Assembly (NCBI GenBank): GCA_903813345.2
Contig: CAIIXF020000007.1
Coordinates: 24,975,564-25,039,563, forward strand
DNA: 64,000 bases
Direction: 5' to 3'
DNA from: Owenia fusiformis
Lineage: Eukaryota > Annelida > Polychaeta > Sabellida > Oweniidae
Position numbers and translations under genes: made by a program. The stretch's first letter is position 1. Every line of letters starts with the position of its first letter. This document shows, piece after piece, positions 1-11,900 of this stretch. Under the pieces are notes generated by a model. It worked only from the letters and a program-made list of their open reading frames with translations, did not search any database and was not told the origin of the DNA.

Positions 1-35
1 TTTAATATTGTTCATGTTTTACATGCCTGTATACT

Positions 36-41
36 TTATTT
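36..41 (-). terminator. Candidate polyadenylation signal for gene 1
   Basis: Reads AATAAA on the minus strand about 70 bases past the stop codon of gene 1. The position suits a 3' end signal; use is not proven. Confidence 0.5.
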
Positions 42-110
42 TTCTCAAAAATGAGTTTTAAGTCCTTGTTGTTAAATTGGCACAAATAAAATATATTTCA
101 AATTAAGAAT

Positions 111-769
111 CTATTTGCGATAAATCTTCATAGATGCTTTTTTGAATGAATACCAATAATTGTCCTTATTTGGAAGAAGTTTTCCAGGCCAATGTCTCCA
201 AGTCATACATTCGCCAAAGCCTGAACACTTGGGTTGGGGGCTGTACAGACCAAACAGGTTGGAATCATGACATTCGGTATACCACCAAGCTCCTTTATAT
301 TTTTTCGCACAGCTTGCATTTTTCAGTTTATCATTATCTCGATCATAAGTTGTGAACTCTGTATCGTTATGCCTAGCCATGCTATCTCTTGCCGTTCCTC
401 TATATCCCCCGATGGTAAGGCGATATTTATCACTCTCGTCAGCTACTTTGAAATCTGAATATTCAGCATATCTTGTGGATGGATTTTCGTTTGTTTCGGG
501 CCATGTTGCTAAGTCAATTCGAATTTCATAGTTTCTTTGTTTCAATAAACTTGCGAGGTTATCAAGCCCTATGAAGTGTTCAGCATTCGTTTCCCCAAAG
601 CCCTTTTTATACTCAGACCACGTCAGATTAAAAGCAACACTCCCATCAAAACGCTTGAATATGTAAGTCCACCCCTGCTCGCAATATGCACTGAAGAGTC
701 TACCTTCTGTGGTTTTGATGGTTCGAACTCCAGAGTAAGACGAATCTTCACCGCAGTCTGTAATCTCTG
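111..769 (-). CDS. Exon 3 of gene 1: fibrinogen C-terminal domain
   Basis: One continuous frame of about 218 residues from a TTTTAG acceptor to the stop at 111-113. It shows the hallmarks of a canonical FReD in order: DCGEDSSYSGV start, RFDGSVAFNLTWSEYKKGFG, LRIDL-like RIDLATW, YSDFKVADESDKYRL, TARDSMARHN, the calcium-site-like DRDNDK, CAKKYKGAWWY followed by ECHDSNLFGLY, and the SFKKASMKIYRK end. The usual first GGGWT motif is replaced by EQGWT, a mild divergence. Length and order match the family, so it looks intact. Ligand cannot be told from the sequence. Confidence 0.92.
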
Positions 770-2410
770 CTAAAAGAAATGATATTCAAAAATTTGAGAA
801 AAACTACAATATTTTCAAACTTTGCACTTCTAGTTCCATCCTAGGATACACAGTGTCCAGGTGTTCATGTCATTCATCGTACACCACTTACATTAATGAG
901 CAAGACTTTGTGTGACTCATCATCTCAAAATGTTTCAAGGACTACTAGTATCTGTTCATTTGTTTGTCCAGGTGATAACTCAAGTTCAGGTTTTCGGATT
1001 AGGTTCAAATTTATAGGCTGATGAAAAGGACCTTTGTTCAAGAAGTTATTTTAAAATGACCGCTCAAATTCAAAATGGTCGCCATTTTGAGTAAAACATT
1101 GAGTGTTTTGATAAATCAACTACCAGCGATCTGATTTGAAGCCGATGCCTTATAAGCTTGGCTTCTCGAACAAAGGTCCTTTCTATCAGTCTATATATTT
1201 GACCTTCGCTTGAGGAAATTAAAAAATGGCCGGTCAATTCAAAATGGCTGCTATTTTGAGTAAAATATGCACTTTTTGACATTTCTATAGTTATATCTGG
1301 CATTAACAATAGGACATTGATAGGGTATCTTATGACATGCTCCAGGACATTGTCTTGAATTATCACCCTGACTTCAAAAATGTCTTGAATTATCACCCTG
1401 GCTTCAAATAACATATAGCATTAGCCAAGCAACGAAGTAAATTTGATAAATGCTTAATTCAAGACAGCTTTTAAAAGTTATTCTAATCAAAACATCATGA
1501 AATACTGTATGTAACTTTTATTTTGCCAAAAAATGGAATTTGGTTTTATTTTCTAAAATTGCTCAGCTTTAATGGAGAAAAATCTCCATTTTTGTGCTAT
1601 GTCCTCCTTGCGTCAACGCAAATTTTAATGAAGTCGCCCCAAAGCAGAGAAAAATACTTTTGACTTAAAGTTAATATTCGGATTACGGGACATAACCATG
1701 CTACCCAAAGTAAGGGTATGAAAAGGAGTACCCACAGTCTAAGATTGCCGGTTGGCCCCTGCTTAACTTTGACCAGCTTTTACCTGATGAATTCAGCATC
1801 GGTTGCGACATCCCATTCTTTAATGTAGTCATAGCACTCTTCATATCACCAATGTCCTCTTTAATGGTAGATAATTTATCATTAATGTCAGAAACTTGTT
1901 GAGCCAGTGAAGATATCTCACTTTTTTGTTCATCATTCTCAAACTGCAATGTTTCCCTCAGATGATCTATGTCCTTTCTCCTAGATAATCTGTTGCCACA
2001 ACTGCCAGCATTCATCTCTGTGTTATGATGAATCAATATTATTATTCTTATACGAAGCATGACCCAATGGAATGAAATATTTTGTTTTTCACGCTGATAC
2101 ACGCATTAAAGTGTCAAATGTTAAAGATGTTTTGAATTTGTTCTTCAACGTGGTATATTGACTTCATAGAAAATGAAATGTCTTAGAAATAGTTTGGGAT
2201 ATTTGGGATTTGTTATCTTTATGATTTTAGATTGTTGTTGTTTTGTAGTGTGTTTTTTGTCTTACCCATGTGCCCTCTGCCTGGATAACTAGCCTAATTA
2301 CTCGATGCTGTGTTTACTGAGCATGTATTATAAAAATAAGTCGACTTACCTTTTATACAGCTAAATGTAAATACTACCCAGAGTATAGCAAAACTTTGAT
2401 CAAGTCTCAT
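111..2410 (-). CDS. Secreted fibrinogen-related protein, coiled coil plus canonical FReD (gene 1)
   Basis: Three exons, minus strand: 2350-2410, 1784-2017 and 111-769, joined by GT-AG introns in phase 1; the coding total is 954 bases, about 317 aa. Exon 1 encodes a start Met and hydrophobic signal peptide (MRLDQSFAILWVVFTFSCIK). Exon 2 has a GSCGNR segment, then a heptad-like coiled coil (LAQQVSDINDKLSTIKEDI). Exon 3 is the fibrinogen C-terminal domain. Family knowledge: such secreted proteins oligomerise through the coiled coil and bind sugars or acetylated groups on microbes through the FReD. A reverse-strand AATAAA sits at 36-41, a plausible polyadenylation signal. The neighbouring gene at 5209-13039 shares the first two exon types. 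Splicing is read by eye; a missed small exon in the 1.0 kb second intron is possible. Confidence 0.85.
1020..1415. repeat. Short duplicated segments in intron 2 of gene 1
   Basis: Partly inverted and direct copies are visible. A stretch with aaaggacctttgttc near 1024 recurs inverted near 1172, and phrases around aaaatgg and gccattttgagtaaaa recur about 180 bases apart. A 26-base unit with gaattatcaccctg is repeated twice at 1356-1406. No coding evidence in the frames crossing it. Confidence 0.5.
1784..2017 (-). CDS. Exon 2 of gene 1: cysteine leader and coiled coil
   Basis: 78 codons, phase 1 at both ends. It opens EMNAGSCGNRLSRRKDID and continues as a charged coiled coil containing DEQKSEI. 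The exon at 12582-12764 is clearly related: GSCGQKSCRREDVQEL and the same DEQKSEI. Cysteines ahead of a coiled coil would suit disulfide-linked oligomers (inference). Confidence 0.8.
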
Positions 2411-3078
2411 CTTGATTTTGTTCCCATATGTGTTGTTTCCAATTCAAAGGATTTCTGTTTTTTAACTGTTACTCCGAAGTGTCTACTGCATGTGTCTGAA
2501 CAATTTACATTCAGGTTTACATGCAAGTATCTCGTGACTTAATAATATGTTTTAATTATTCCATCTGGGACCACAAAGTTATTGGTAGGTAAATACAGAG
2601 GATATATCACTCTGTTTCATATCTATCCGAACCATAAATTCAGTAGAAACAATTGATTGAGATCATACATGTTAACCATTGGATGCGAAATTATTTTCTC
2701 GCCTCAAAATTGAATATTTCACATGGCTACATTTTCTGGTTTCGAAATCATGACCTCTCTGATAAAATAGGACAGGATAACCATTGGTCCGAATCCCAAT
2801 GATCCGAATCCCATTGGTCCGAATCCCAAAGGTCAGGATTTCATCCAAATCCAATTCTTCCGAAACCAAATGATCCGAATATTAACAATTGTCGACATGA
2901 TATTTTCCGAGGGACCACATGGAAATACCATGATAGAAAGACTAAACGTTTTAGCTCAACGTGTCTAAAACATGCATTCAATTCAATCTCCCTTTATATG
3001 CAGATATTATGGCAAACACAAAACAAATGAGGCTTTTGTACCACGCCAAACCATCGACAGCGTACAGTGACAAAATCT

Positions 3079-3504
3079 ACGGGTGCACACTTTAGCTGTA
3101 CGTTGTCATGTTTGAAGCAAAAAATGTTATGTAGGTTTTAAACGATTTATCTAAGGGATATGATGGAGTAATTCATGTTGAATTTCATGTGCATGCTCTT
3201 GGCAAGACTTTAACTTTCTAATTATGTAAATAGATTCTCGAGCAGTGTTCGATTTTTTCAAGGTAATTCCACCCACATAATTGACCAGTTGGAAAATGTT
3301 GGTTATATTCACATGGACGTGGGTGGAATACTTACAAAAAACTCGTGCTATGCTTGAGAATTTGTTAACATAATTAGAAAGTTAAAATCTTGCAAAGAGC
3401 ATGCACATAAAACCAAACATGAAATACTTCATCATATTCCTTAGATAAATCTTTGAAAACCTATATCACAATTTTTGCTTCAAACAGCTGAAGTGTGCAC
3501 CCGT
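3079..3504. mobile_element. Palindromic foldback/MITE-like element, about 425 bp
   Basis: The left end acgggtgcacactttagctg is matched, inverted, by cagctgaagtgtgcacccgt at the right end. Inverted similarity continues inward for about 200 bases, through ctaagggatatgatg and taactttctaattatg, to a centre near 3300. No coding capacity. This is the structure of a non-autonomous DNA element with long inverted repeats; superfamily not determined. Confidence 0.7.
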
Positions 3505-4333
3505 GAAACATCATCCTACCTGCTGCTTCTATTCTTGGAAGAACACGGTATGAGTTCTGGAGGCCTGTGTTTAGTCTAGCTCCAAGACTCTGTTACCCCC
3601 CCCCTACTAGACTAAACACCTTCTCACACAGAGAGGTGTTAGGGAGGGGGGGGGGCACAAGTGCTTGTAGCTCGACTAGCCTGCGTTCGGAGGATGACAT
3701 ATGATTCATATCTCAGACAGCATAGAGCACGTGGAAAACTACTTGAAAAACATAAAATGCATAGTTTCCAAGAGTCAATAGACATTTCCAATAAACACTA
3801 CCAACATTTACTAAACCACAATTACAATATTTAATGATGATTTCCAATTTATGCAAGTAAATATCATGATTCAAATAGTACATTTTATGCTTTATCGTTA
3901 TTGACACAGACGTATGAAACTAAACAATGACGAGGATATTATTAATTGAATAAATGCCGCTATAATAAAAAAATGCCACTACCTACCATTTGTTACAAAC
4001 ACCGACAGAAGCCGGACCGTGAACACCAACCCCTGAACACCGCCCACAAAAAAACTTGGAGACTATAGGAATATGTCACCATTTGACTTCTCGTGGTGAC
4101 ATAAAAATGAAATGAATAAGTACTGGAATATGTCCAATGGAATGAATACCAATTTATCCATTGGATTATTTAAAGCTCAATGTGCAGTTCATAGGGCTCT
4201 GTCGGACATAGGTGTGACGGGGGATGTTTGCACGAAATGCAAGATGTCTTTGGCAATAAACAGTTTTTAACATATTTTGAAAAACATTCATTTTCAGTTC
4301 ACTCGTGTTATCAAATTCTACCCCTTTCAGCTA

Positions 4334-4412
4334 TTGCCCCGAACCGGTCCGTCTTCTTGCTGCAAGCAGATTGCCCCGAACCGGTCCGTCTTCTCGCTGC
4401 AAGCAGGATGAA
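4334..4412. repeat. 41-bp direct duplication
   Basis: The phrase attgccccgaaccggtccgt plus the following cttcttgctgcaagcag occurs twice in tandem with one base changed. Related gaccggtc-like phrases recur near 4745-4780. Confidence 0.8.
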
Positions 4413-4970
4413 ATTCTTTGTCACAAAGTTTGGCATTTTTTATAAAATCAAACGTGCGTCATTGAAACTCACAAGATGTAAATAGCATTTACATCATACC
4501 TTGATGGGGAAAATAGATCTTATATGTTAGAAGTACTAAATAAAAGTTATCGTGAAAATGAGACAGTCGTTTTCGAGAGAAAAGAGCATAAATGCGCATT
4601 TAGAGAGTTTTGGTCCGTTTAAAAATCTGTAAAAAATTGGGGTACTTAAAAGCATCGGGAGGCATCATATATTTCAAATTAGACACGAGGAAGTCAATAT
4701 TGAGCAAGTTATGGCTACTTTAAATTCAAATAAAACCGTTAACCCGTACCGGTCCAGCTTTTGACCCGTACCGGTCAATTTTCGTTAGCTGCGTATACCA
4801 AGGGTGCCTTTGACATCTGATTTTACCTTTAGGGATGATCCTTGTGAGGATTGGTGGAATCACACAGAGCAGTATATTATCTTATGTACACAGCAAAAGT
4901 AATGGAATTTCGTCTTAAATTCAAGAAAGCAAGATAATCCATTTAATGTTATATTCTACATAATATTATG

Positions 4971-4976
4971 TTTATT
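4971..4976 (-). terminator. Candidate polyadenylation signal for gene 2
   Basis: AATAAA on the minus strand about 230 bases beyond the stop codon of gene 2. Confidence 0.35.
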
Positions 4977-5208
4977 GTTTACATACAGGTTGTCGAAAAC
5001 ATGGATGCGCGACATTTCAATAGTGTTTCTTTTAGTTTCTACACATTACTATATAATAATATAATACTTGTCAGGCCCGTAGCCAGAATTTTCCAAGGGG
5101 GGGGGGGGGGTCACTTTTCCAAAAAACGAATGCCGAGTCGATTTTTGTTAAAATATCACAAAAAGACTAAATTGCTTCATGAAGGTTGATTTTACAGAGA
5201 GAGGTTTA

Positions 5209-5918
5209 TCAACGTATATACACATTAGCACGTGGAGATCTGATATCTTTCAGAAGTCTTGCTTTTGAACCCTCCCCACATGCATCCCAAATAGGCCAGC
5301 AACTCAAGCTGTTGACCTCAAACATCATATATGCTAAGTTATATCTCATAAGGTACATGCCACAAATACTTCCCTTGTTTTCAAACCAGTTCAGAGAAGT
5401 AGGTGTGACGGTGCTACATTGTGGTAACTCGGTTGATAAATATTTGATCACGTTACACTTGATTGAACCCGACACCCCTTCCTCTACGATGCTTCCCGTT
5501 GTCTCATTACAGGATATCCAGTTGAAAAAATTTGATTTTACAATAAAGGCATTGCCCCCTATGAGTTTCCAATATTTAAATTTCAAGGCTCCCAATTGAT
5601 CTTCAGATGTCGGTGGTTTGTTTGAAACAGGAACAATGACATCTTGAATATCTAAATAGTGCATGAATTTGTTCAACTTCCAGCTAGGTCTAGGAGTGAT
5701 ATCATTGGCTCCTGTTTGAATGTCATACTTCGTGAACGTAAATGTCCATACAAGAGTGAAGCCACCCCCATCTGTCACCATGTCACAATACAACCTGGTT
5801 GTGTAGCTTGGGGTGACTGCGATCCAATACAGTCCGGATGGAGGGGTTGTGGTACGAGTTTGTAAGATTTCCAAGCAGGATTTGGCTGCGAGGGCTTCTG
5901 TGTCTCCTATTTGGGGAT
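5209..5918 (-). CDS. Exon 6 of gene 2: atypical fibrinogen-like domain
   Basis: 237 residues from a TTTAG acceptor to the stop at 5209-5211. It begins PQIGDTEALAAKSCLEIL, then PSGLYWI, RLYCDMVTDGGGFTLVW (fibrinogen-like subdomain 1 signature), followed by DITPRPSW, LKFKYWKLIG, FIVKSNFFNWISC, a second half with CWPIWDACGEG, and the end RSPRANVYIR. Only the first 60 or so residues look like a canonical FReD; the DRDND calcium loop and WW-x-CH region are absent. I recall similar invertebrate sequences in which GGGxTLVW is followed by a divergent C-terminal half, but cannot name a defined family. The frame is intact. Confidence 0.8.
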
Positions 5919-8900
5919 CTAAATTGAAAGTATTAATCTTTCATTCAATAATTGTCGTAATAAGTCGTCGCGTGGACAAACCATTTTGTCATTTTCCCAT
6001 CGCATTGCCAGTTTTAATTTTACATTACTATAAAATTGATTGATTTAAAATTTCCAGATATATTTTTTGTGTATGCTCATGTGCCAGAGGAAAAAAAGTT
6101 ACAAATACCGGAAAATCAGCGAGTACGTGTATTCTGATATAATAGACTATAATAGAAAAACAAATTGGAAAATTAGATTAATCAGTGGTGTTTGCGCAAG
6201 TAGAAGTGGACATAACAATCGGGGTGGGACATCTGGGCTCAAATTCTTTCAGATATGCATCAACACGAGACTCCCCCAATGACGAAAACGCTATCGCCAA
6301 AGAGGTGAAGAAATATTGAGACGGGTAGTAAGCAGGAGCATAAAAGATATAAGTAAATGCAATGAAATCTCGAGACTACGAGAATGTACGAGAGCCATCA
6401 ATTTGCTGAAGACGGGAACCGAAATTCTAAGTGACTAAATGAATCATTCAGGGATCCAACAGTCTCGTACAAAATGGCTGCCCTAATGTTTTAGGCTCTC
6501 GAGAGGCCAAAGTGTAGATTGTAAAAATGATAACTAATTTAGTATTTGTTTTAGTTCTAAATATAGGATAAGATAACGGAAACGAGTTATAATTCAGAAA
6601 TAACTCAAAATGATATAGGGATAATATACTGTATTGTCCGTTGGGAATTAGCATCCACAGGATTTGTCAAAATGTTGTGGAAATTATATCTTTAAATCGT
6701 TACCTGGGTTGTCTGGAGTAACGGTCGCATGGGTCGTTGATTGATTATCGGGAACATTCGGTGTTTCTCCTGCAAATAAGACACTTTGTAAAATCGACAC
6801 CATCGTTCATTTGTAAAGTCACAGTTCATATTTTTATTAGGAGTGGATAACAAGCAAGCTTTATGTTTACCCCCCCCCCCCCCTTACCAAAAGCTGGCTA
6901 CGGGCATGTTGCTCATATTGCATGTGAAATAATAAAAAAAAGATTGCAATGGATGCAAATTAAATAAGGATTGAATAATGATGATCTAAACGCTTTCATT
7001 AAGTACTTTCATTTTTCAAAATAACAATCTAAAAATATTTTTTACCAAAGATAATATTTTAATGTTTGGAGGATACAAAATACTGGACAGCCTAATTTAG
7101 ACAACTTGAATTAACGACAGAAATACCTACACTTAATCAGAACCTACAGAACATATACCCTTTGCATTCGTTTGACTTCACTTCTTAAAAGAGAGCTCCG
7201 TCTGTAGTTTAACTAGACTCTGCACGCAGGGTACAGAACCTACAGCTGTTCTTTTAAACGGCGATTACAATAGCAAACACTTTAGCTGGAACGAGCACAA
7301 TTCAGCTAATAACACAGCGGGTACTCAACTTTATAACCTCATAACTAATTTTGGACTTACTCAGCTTGTTACCGAGCCTACCAGAATAAGACCGTCTTCA
7401 ATGTCATGCATTGATCTTTCAATATGTGATTCCCCGAAACTAGTCGAAGTGACTAAAGTACTCACACCTATCGGTAACTCAGATCATTGTTGTGTTCTAA
7501 CGAGATTAACTACTGGTCTAACCAGGGAGCAGTCAACTAAGCGAACTAAGTGGTATTATGACAAAGTTAATCGCACTGTTTTGAATGAAGCTATTTGTAA
7601 CTCCCACCTTCAAAATATTTCGGAAGGAAATGCAAACATAGATCAAAAAGTCAACGAGTTTACTGAGATTCTTTTCAGCATTTTTCAGAAACATATACCA
7701 AATAAAACCGGGAGGAAAAGAGAATCGGATAGACCTTGGTTTGATGACACAATTAAACATGAAATTAATGTTCGAAAAAGACTATATGCACAATTTAAAA
7801 TTTCAAAAAACGAAATTGATTATCAACTTTACAAAACCCAATTGCTAGTTGTAAACGATTTAGTGAAACAGAAAAAACTTGACGTCGACAATAATGTTAC
7901 GGAAAGCGTTCTCAGTTCCGAAATTACATCCAAATCTTACTGGTCGCTTATTAAACAACTCCTTGGTAAACGTTTTTGCAATAGTATAGTTTCTAAATAG
8001 CTAAATAAAGCTGAATAAAGCTGACATAATAGATGTCACCTTTGTTCATCTTGGGCCAACCTTCCATTGAGTTCTATGCTAAAAGCTTGCAATAGTCACT
8101 TAATTTCATGATTTATCAAAGAGTGTTAGTTAAATCTGTCTGAAATTTGAATGGCATACTATTAAATGACCCTGTCAATGAACATATTGTGATTAAACAT
8201 GAAAATGTTGGTTGTCATACGATTAAACCATGGTTTTGAAGAATTTTAGCATTACATCAATGGAGATTTGGCCCAAGTTTTTTTAAATGTCATGGAGAAT
8301 GATTTAAATGACATAAATGTGTAAATCAAAGCTATTATTGTTGGAAACATATCACTGTATTCAAATATGGTATCAAAAAGAAAGAAAAGTAAGTCATTAG
8401 AGGTAAAATGTGCAAATCTCTTAAAATCTCATGAAAAAACGAGAATTAGCGAGATTTCAAAATCATTTAGAAACTCCTCTATTCCTTCCCCGCAATGTTT
8501 GACCTCGAAAAAAATACCCCAGTACATAGCAACCTAGGTAAGGCTAACCTGTTTCTCGAACATTTTGTTTCCAAATATTCCAATGAAATAACTATGATGG
8601 AAAGGCCCTTTCCAAGCAGAACTCAATTATATACGCAAGAATTTGAAATTTCCCCACAAATGATTGTGGAAAGTATGGAATTAAAACGTGGAAAATCAGC
8701 CGGACATGACCAAATCACAAATGAAATGTTAAAATTAGCAAGTGACTCCCTCGCCATTCCATTATCAAAACTTTTTAATTCGATTCTCACTTCCAAGACT
8801 TTTCCTTCAAAATGGAAAGAAGGAGTTGTTTGTCCTATCCATAAAAAAGATGACAAATCTCTAATAAAAAATTATCGGCCTGTAACTTTACTTTGTACAA

Positions 8901-11900
8901 TGTCTAAACTTTTTGAAAAAATAGTAAATTGTAAACTGATGACCCACTTGACATAAAATAACCTAATTTATGAAATGCAATCTGGATTTCTTAAAGAACA
9001 CAACACTCAACTCCAACTAACTGCTATAACAAACTACATTCTTCAAAATTTTGAAAATGGTCTCGATGTTCGAGCAATATTTTTGGACATTCAATCAGCC
9101 TTCGACAAAGTCCCTCATGTACTCCTTCTTCAGAAAATCAAATCCTACGGTATCCCAAAATCACTAATTGACCTTTTTCAATCTTACCTCACAAACAGAA
9201 CAATTAAAATTAAGATCAATGATGAATTATCTAGGTCAAGTAAAGTCGGTCAAATCAACTCTGGAGTCCCCCAAGGCTCAATATGGGGACCGATTTTCTT
9301 TTTGTTATATCTAAATGACATAACAGACGATTTCAACTCTAAATGTTTTATCTATGCGGATGACACGTCACTTTTTTGTCCGGTTGACCCAATAAATCAC
9401 CAAACAGATAGCCAAGTTCTTCAAGATGACTTAATTCATATCCAAATGTGGTCCCAGAAATGGGGACTAACTTTCGCACCACAAAAAAGTCACGAGTTGA
9501 TCTTTAAAACAAATAGACCAATTGAGAGAACATATCCTAAGTTTGTTTTCAACGACACTCCAATAGATCAAATTAAACATCATAAGCACCTCGGTCTAAT
9601 TCTTGATGAAAAGTTAACTTTCAAAACCCATATTGAATATCTAGAAGGTAAAGTTCAAAAATTATTAAATCCACTTATGGCACTTAAGCATAGATTAAAT
9701 TCCAAACACCTGGAAAAAATTTACTCTTCCTTTATCCTGTCACATCTGGACTATTGTGATATCATTTATGACGCTGCTCCAGCTACCAGCCTAGCCCAGT
9801 TAGACAAGCTACATTATAGGGCAGCTGTTATTTGTTCTGGTGTTATGCAAGGAGCAAGCACAGAAAAAACCCTTGAAATATTAAATTGGGATAATCTTCA
9901 AAATAGACGGGATGAACATAAATTGCGCGTTATGTTCAAGATTCATAACAATTCGGCACCATCTTACGTTAAACGGATTTTCGAACGATATAAATCACCT
10001 CAGACGCGAGTTCTTAGAACAACCAACGACTACAAATTACCAGCCTCAATTAGTAAAAAAATGGAAACGGGAACAGTTTGCTCAATGATAACCTTGTGGA
10101 ACCGTCTTCCTAGAGACCATAAGGAAACAAACAGCTTCTCACTTTTAAAAAAACAACTAAACGATCATCTCACTAATAACATGGAACCTACAATTTCAAC
10201 CTCCTACATACAGAATCTTGATAGAAAAGACGAAATTATACTAAATAAGATAAGAGTAAATCGATATTTTAAATCCGATCTTTTTGACCATAATTTCTCT
10301 TTCATTAACGATCCATATTGTGACTGTGGAGCTCGAGAGACAGCACAACATACACTCTTGTCCTGCCCTCTGAGAGAAACAAATGCGCTAGCGGTGGTTA
10401 AACTTAGATGTTAACAAATACAAAACATTAAAAAATAAGAAAAATTTCCTACTTTTTGGTGACAAGGATCTGACAAATGAAAACAATTCCGAAATCTTTA
10501 AGCCAGTTATAAATTTTATTAAACACAATTAAACAATCAAAATAGTAATTCAATTTCAGGGCACCAACGGGGGTACAGACAGGCAGTAAAACAGATTGTA
10601 TTTAAATTTTATATATTTTTATACTAACTATGAATATGACTCAATAACATTATATTGTATTTAAATTCACTTAAAGCGGCAGTAGAAATGCCCTTTATGG
10701 GCGATTACGCCGTGATTACAATTTGTAAATTTATTTAATGATTTAAAGAAATAAATGAGTATTTATTTTAAAAAAATATATCTCCATTGTGTACAATTTA
10801 TGATATGTTATCAAGATACACCTTCTGGCATAACATTATGCCAGAAGGTGTAGCATTATAAAGATGGTAAAAATATCAACGCAATCAATACATTATTGGT
10901 TAAAAAATCTGAGCAAGCCGAAAAAATAAAATATTTGTTAATTGTCAAAAGATTCATCATTAAAGCGATATTCTTTAAAAAGATAAGCAATATTCAAAAC
11001 AGGTAGCTTGTGGTAATGATTACTTGAAGTCTGGTCAACAGAAAATAACACATTGCATCAACGTCGCAGTCTCTGGTACAACAACAGATTTTTGAAATAT
11101 CAATTATCGTAAATTGTCCCATAAACTATTAAAGTTTTAAATCCTTACCATAAGTAGTTGAAGCAATTGTTGTATCTGGTTCTTTAGGTGTTTCCCCTGA
11201 AAATAAACCTCACCTTTTTATAAGACATTTTGGAAGTGCTGCAATATTCTGATTTATCAGAGCCACGATTTAGCAATATCTAATATTCCAAAGGATTGTA
11301 AAAGCTGTGGATCCCACAATGGAAGTGCTAAATTGTTATATAATAGTTTTGCGAATGATGTATTGATCGAGACGAAATAACAACACATTCATTCCGCGAC
11401 ACCCTAAACCATCGAAATAGTAATTTTATCTTGGTAAAAGTTCTGGGCTGGAATGATTAATCAGATCTAGCTGGAACAAGAAAAGTTATGAACTTATGAG
11501 TTTATCAATGAACTGGAATTACTGGATGTACAAATATACTGTCAACGGGCCCAACAAATCCTTCTTTAATACAAAAAATCAAGATACACCTTCTGGCATA
11601 GCTTTCACCAAATAATGTATCAATAGTGTAAATTAATATGGCCAATGTGTTGGAGGATACAAATATTTGACAAATCGTGTATAATAGTAAAACATACTTA
11701 ATTATGTGACTAAGACATATCAAACATCCCGGTTTCAAGAGTTGATCGCACATACATTTTATTATCATGGTAAAAATATCAACGCAATCGTTACATCATT
11801 GGTTTAGAAATCTGAGTTTATATTTGCCGAAAAAATAAAATATTTGTTAATTGTCAAAAAATTCATCATTAAAGCGACATTCTTTAAAAAGATGAGCAAT

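Larger units (their letters stand above)
2411..4970. other. Intergenic region between the two fibrinogen-related genes
   Basis: No convincing exon on either strand. It holds short tandem units of a phrase like ccgaatccca at 2788-2830, a palindromic element at 3079-3504, C- and G-homopolymer runs at 3595-3655, and a 41-base direct duplication at 4334-4410. Confidence 0.5.
5072..6908. mobile_element. Pair of inverted hAT-like termini enclosing exons 5 and 6 of gene 2
   Basis: At 5072 the sequence caggcccgtagccag is followed by a poly-G run. At 6870-6908 a poly-C run is followed by ctggctacgggcatg, the inverse of the first. Such ends (CAGG-CCGTAGCCAG plus G-run) resemble non-autonomous hAT termini. 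No clear 8-bp target duplication is visible. They may be two unrelated decayed ends or one element that has captured host exons. Confidence 0.4.
7229..10776 (+). mobile_element. 5'-truncated, inactivated non-LTR retrotransposon (Jockey/CR1-like)
   Basis: Reads antisense through intron 4 of gene 2. The endonuclease tail starts near 7250 (LLNGDYNSKHFSWN, then SDHCCV). The reverse transcriptase follows with SAGHDQITNEMLK, DIQSAFDKVPH, GVPQGSIWGPIFFLLYLNDI and YADDTSLF, and a C-terminal CDCGARETAQHTLLSCPL Cys/His segment. It lacks the 5' end and most of the endonuclease, has an inserted element at 7989-8474, and an in-frame TAA at 8954-8956. An A-rich 3' end falls near 10740-10776. Cannot encode an active protein as read. 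Confidence 0.88.
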
